Positions 38,913 to 40,883 of a stretch of DNA of 40,883 bases are shown here, one piece after another. The stretch is from contig NZ_BLIG01000033.1 of the NCBI RefSeq assembly GCF_009811415.1, positions 1 to 40,883 on the forward strand, in the 5' to 3' direction. Position numbers and translations under genes: made by a program. Numbering within the stretch: position 1 is the first letter of the stretch; each line of letters opens with the position of its first letter. The stretch comes from Alteromonas sp. KUL106 (GTDB lineage Bacteria > Pseudomonadota > Gammaproteobacteria > Enterobacterales > Alteromonadaceae). The notes below the pieces were generated by a model. It saw only the letters and a program-made list of their open reading frames with translations. It ran no database searches and had not been told where the DNA came from.

Positions 38913-39977
38913 ATGCACGGCAACCGTACTATGGCGCCCGAGTGGCATGACGTTGATGCTGTTATGTTAGCGTGGCCTCATGCGCAAACTGATTGGGCAC
39001 CATGGTTAGAAGAAGCGAGAGACACCTACCTTAATGTAATTGCAGCGGTAAACCGCAATGATGCGGGTGTCATTTTGTTGTGCGCACCAAGTGACGTAGA
39101 CGACCTGATGTCCCGTTTACCTGAAAATGCGCACGTGCTTATTGTTGCGGCGTCGTTTAACGACACCTGGATGCGCGACTACGGTTTCATTACATGCAAA
39201 GACAATGAAGGCAATGGCTCACCTGTTGAATTCCGCTTTAATGGTTGGGGTAATAAATTCAACGCAGCTGAGGACAACTTAGCTAATCAGCGTTACTTGG
39301 CTGCTATGTGTAAATCTGTGCTCCGCAGCAGCCCTATTGTGGCTGAGGGCGGTGCGTTGGAGATTGATGAAGACGGCCACCTATTGAGTACCGCTCAGTG
39401 CTTACTTAACCCTGAACGTAACGGTGATATGTCGCTAAGTGCTTACGAAGATGCATTTAAGGATATGCTAGGCTGCAGCAAAGTTACTATTTTGCAGCAT
39501 GGTCATTTAGAAGGCGATGATACTGACGGCCACATCGACACCTTAGTGCGTTTCACGCCGAACAAAGGCCTAGTGATTCAGGCGTGTAACAACCGCCCTA
39601 ACGATAGTCATTTTGAAGGCTTAAAAGCGTTGTGCGACGAGTGCGCACTTGAGCTGCCTGAGCATGAACAGTTTCATTTACCCCTGCCTAATATAGTAAA
39701 TGACGAAGGGGATCGCTTGCCGGCATCGTACGCAAATTACTTAATTTGTAACAACGCAATATTATTGCCTGTTTACGGTGAAGAGGAAGACGCGGAAGCC
39801 ATTGAGACTGTACAAAAAGCACATCCCAATCATATTGTTGAACCAATTGATTGTAGTGTACTCGTAAGACAATACGGTAGCTTGCATTGTATTTCCATGC
39901 AGGTACCTACAAATACGTTAAAAGATTCGATTATCACCACCTTAAAAAAAGGAGTGTCAATACATGCGCCCAGCTAA
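38913..39977 (+). CDS. aguA: Agmatine deiminase
   Basis: Converts agmatine to N-carbamoylputrescine and ammonia, the first step of the agmatine route to putrescine. The 354-residue cytosolic product has the guanidine-modifying enzyme fold: MAPEWHDVDAVMLAWPHAQTDW at the start, TWMRDYGFI, VAEGGALEID, GHLEGDDTDGHID, and the catalytic cysteine Cys326 in GSLHCISMQVP. The ATG lies at a typical family start. The last 14 bp overlap the aguB start, which indicates coupling. Confidence 0.96.
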   Translation: MHGNRTMAPEWHDVDAVMLAWPHAQTDWAPWLEEARDTYLNVIAAVNRNDAGVILLCAPSDVDDLMSRLPENAHVLIVAASFNDTWMRDYGFITCKDNEGNGSPVEFRFNGWGNKFNAAEDNLANQRYLAAMCKSVLRSSPIVAEGGALEIDEDGHLLSTAQCLLNPERNGDMSLSAYEDAFKDMLGCSKVTILQHGHLEGDDTDGHIDTLVRFTPNKGLVIQACNNRPNDSHFEGLKALCDECALELPEHEQFHLPLPNIVNDEGDRLPASYANYLICNNAILLPVYGEEEDAEAIETVQKAHPNHIVEPIDCSVLVRQYGSLHCISMQVPTNTLKDSIITTLKKGVSIHAPS

Positions 39978-40857
39978 GCTAAAAGTGGGTCTGGTACAAC
40001 AGGCCGTTGCCGATAACGACAAAGCGACGAACTGGAATAAAAGTGCCGAGCAAATTGCTAAATTAGCGGCTGAAGGCTGCGAGTGTATTCTGCTTCAAGA
40101 ACTGCACAGCACACTGTATTTTTGTCAGCAAGAAGACACTGACGCCTTTGATTTAGCTGAACCAATCCCTGGCCCAGCGACAGACTTTTTTGGCGAACTG
40201 GCCGAAAAGCACAACATTGTATTAGTGACGTCTCTGTTTGAAAAACGCGGTTCTGGGTTGTATCACAATACTGCTGTCGTGTTTGACCGCAGTAAAGAGA
40301 TTGCGGGCAAATACCGAAAAATGCATATTCCTGACGACCCGGGCTTTTACGAGAAGTTTTACTTCACGCCAGGTGATATGGGCTTCACGCCAATTGAAAC
40401 TAGCGTTGGAAAACTTGGCGTATTGGTATGCTGGGACCAGTGGTATCCAGAAGCAGCGCGTCTAATGGCGATGGCTGGTGCAGATTTGTTGTTCTATCCT
40501 ACCGCTATTGGCTGGGACTTAACTGACACAGAAGAAGAGCGTACCCGTCAGCACGGCGCATGGGAAACCATTCAGCGCGCTCACGCTGTGGCTAACTCAG
40601 TTCCAGTTATTGTAGCGAACCGCACAGGCTTCGAAGCATCGCCCGTTGAAGGTGACCCAGGCATTCAGTTCTGGGGGCAAAGCTTTGTCGCAGGTCCGCA
40701 GGGCGAAATTTTGGCTAAAGCCGAAGCTGAAGGGGAAACTACCCTAACAGTAGAGCTTGATATGGAACGTACAGAGCAGGTTAAGCGCATTTGGCCTTAC
40801 TTCCGTGACCGCCGCATAGACGCCTACGACGAGCTAACCAAACGCTGGCGCGACTAA
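39964..40857 (+). CDS. aguB: N-carbamoylputrescine amidase
   Basis: A nitrilase-superfamily enzyme that releases putrescine, carbon dioxide and ammonia from N-carbamoylputrescine. The 297-residue product has the Glu-Lys-Cys triad at Glu46 (LLQELHSTLYFCQ), Lys119 (KYRKMHIPDDPGFYEKFYF) and Cys156 (GVLVCWDQWYPEAAR). The ATG follows a strong AAAGGAG site inside the end of aguA. Length and motifs are those of the family. No polyamine transport or downstream gene is visible before the window ends. Confidence 0.97.
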   Translation: MRPAKLKVGLVQQAVADNDKATNWNKSAEQIAKLAAEGCECILLQELHSTLYFCQQEDTDAFDLAEPIPGPATDFFGELAEKHNIVLVTSLFEKRGSGLYHNTAVVFDRSKEIAGKYRKMHIPDDPGFYEKFYFTPGDMGFTPIETSVGKLGVLVCWDQWYPEAARLMAMAGADLLFYPTAIGWDLTDTEEERTRQHGAWETIQRAHAVANSVPVIVANRTGFEASPVEGDPGIQFWGQSFVAGPQGEILAKAEAEGETTLTVELDMERTEQVKRIWPYFRDRRIDAYDELTKRWRD

Positions 40858-40863
40858 CCCGAA

Positions 40864-40883
40864 TAATGGGGTCAGAGTACATT
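40864..40883. repeat. Possible edge of a REP/RAYT-type repeat
   Basis: The last 20 bases, TAATGGGGTCAGAGTACATT, resemble a box I associate with REP-like repeats near Y1 (RAYT) transposases in gammaproteobacteria. The window ends before this can be tested, and the association is from memory. Confidence 0.25.

Noticed and set aside
1..40883. CRISPR array or spaced direct repeats
   Set aside because: Only immediate tandem pairs (76, 37, 20 bp) and inverted repeats were found; there is no repeat-spacer pattern and no cas gene.

Overview
The window reads as chromosomal DNA of a marine gammaproteobacterium, most likely Alteromonas or a close relative. This rests on the order and sequence of the ribosomal/RNA polymerase genes, a 1342-residue RpoB (once repaired), a YaeR-type VOC protein, FolM, and an amylosucrase whose catalytic residues fall exactly at D286/E328/D393. 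An amylosucrase is known from Alteromonas macleodii. The assignment is inference; no 16S gene is present.

Region 1 (1-17760, all minus strand) is the joined rif/str superoperon, read from right to left: tRNA-Trp, secE, nusG, then a two-gene cyclic-di-GMP signalling insert (methanogen-output-domain-like protein plus GGDEF cyclase), then rplK, rplA, rplJ, rplL, rpoB, rpoC, rpsL, rpsG, fusA. Punctuation is clear. There is a tRNA-Trp promoter, a terminator after nusG, a terminator after the GGDEF gene, a near-consensus rplK promoter, an rplL-rpoB attenuator-type hairpin and a rpoC terminator. rpoB as written is broken by a perfect 76-bp tandem duplication, which is hard to reconcile with an essential gene and suggests an assembly error.

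Region 2 (17807-25946) holds an ABC exporter, a DUF5916/CBM9 outer-membrane protein (also frameshifted, by a 37-bp tandem duplication), an RraA-family protein and an M13 lipoprotein peptidase. Region 3 (25548-30326, minus) is a run of lipocalin blc, pyrC, a periplasmic protein with two solute-binding-like halves, dbpA and an ACT-domain protein; the pyrC/SBP and SBP/dbpA borders overlap. Region 4 (30619-33105) has an aldo/keto reductase with a YaeR-like VOC protein, then MscS and a 72-bp MITE-like inverted repeat. Region 5 (33112-37123) is a divergent MFS transporter/amylosucrase pair, apparently for sugar uptake and alpha-glucan synthesis, followed by a small CPXCG zinc-ribbon-type protein. 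Region 6 (37207-40857) has folE and folM diverging (pterin synthesis) and the overlapping aguA-aguB pair (agmatine to putrescine).

The most unusual items are the signalling couplet lodged between nusG and rplK, and three perfect short tandem duplications (76, 37 and 20 bp), two of which break genes. I found no CRISPR array, rRNA gene, prophage or intact insertion sequence. Bases 1-64 lie downstream of fusA and show nothing I can name.
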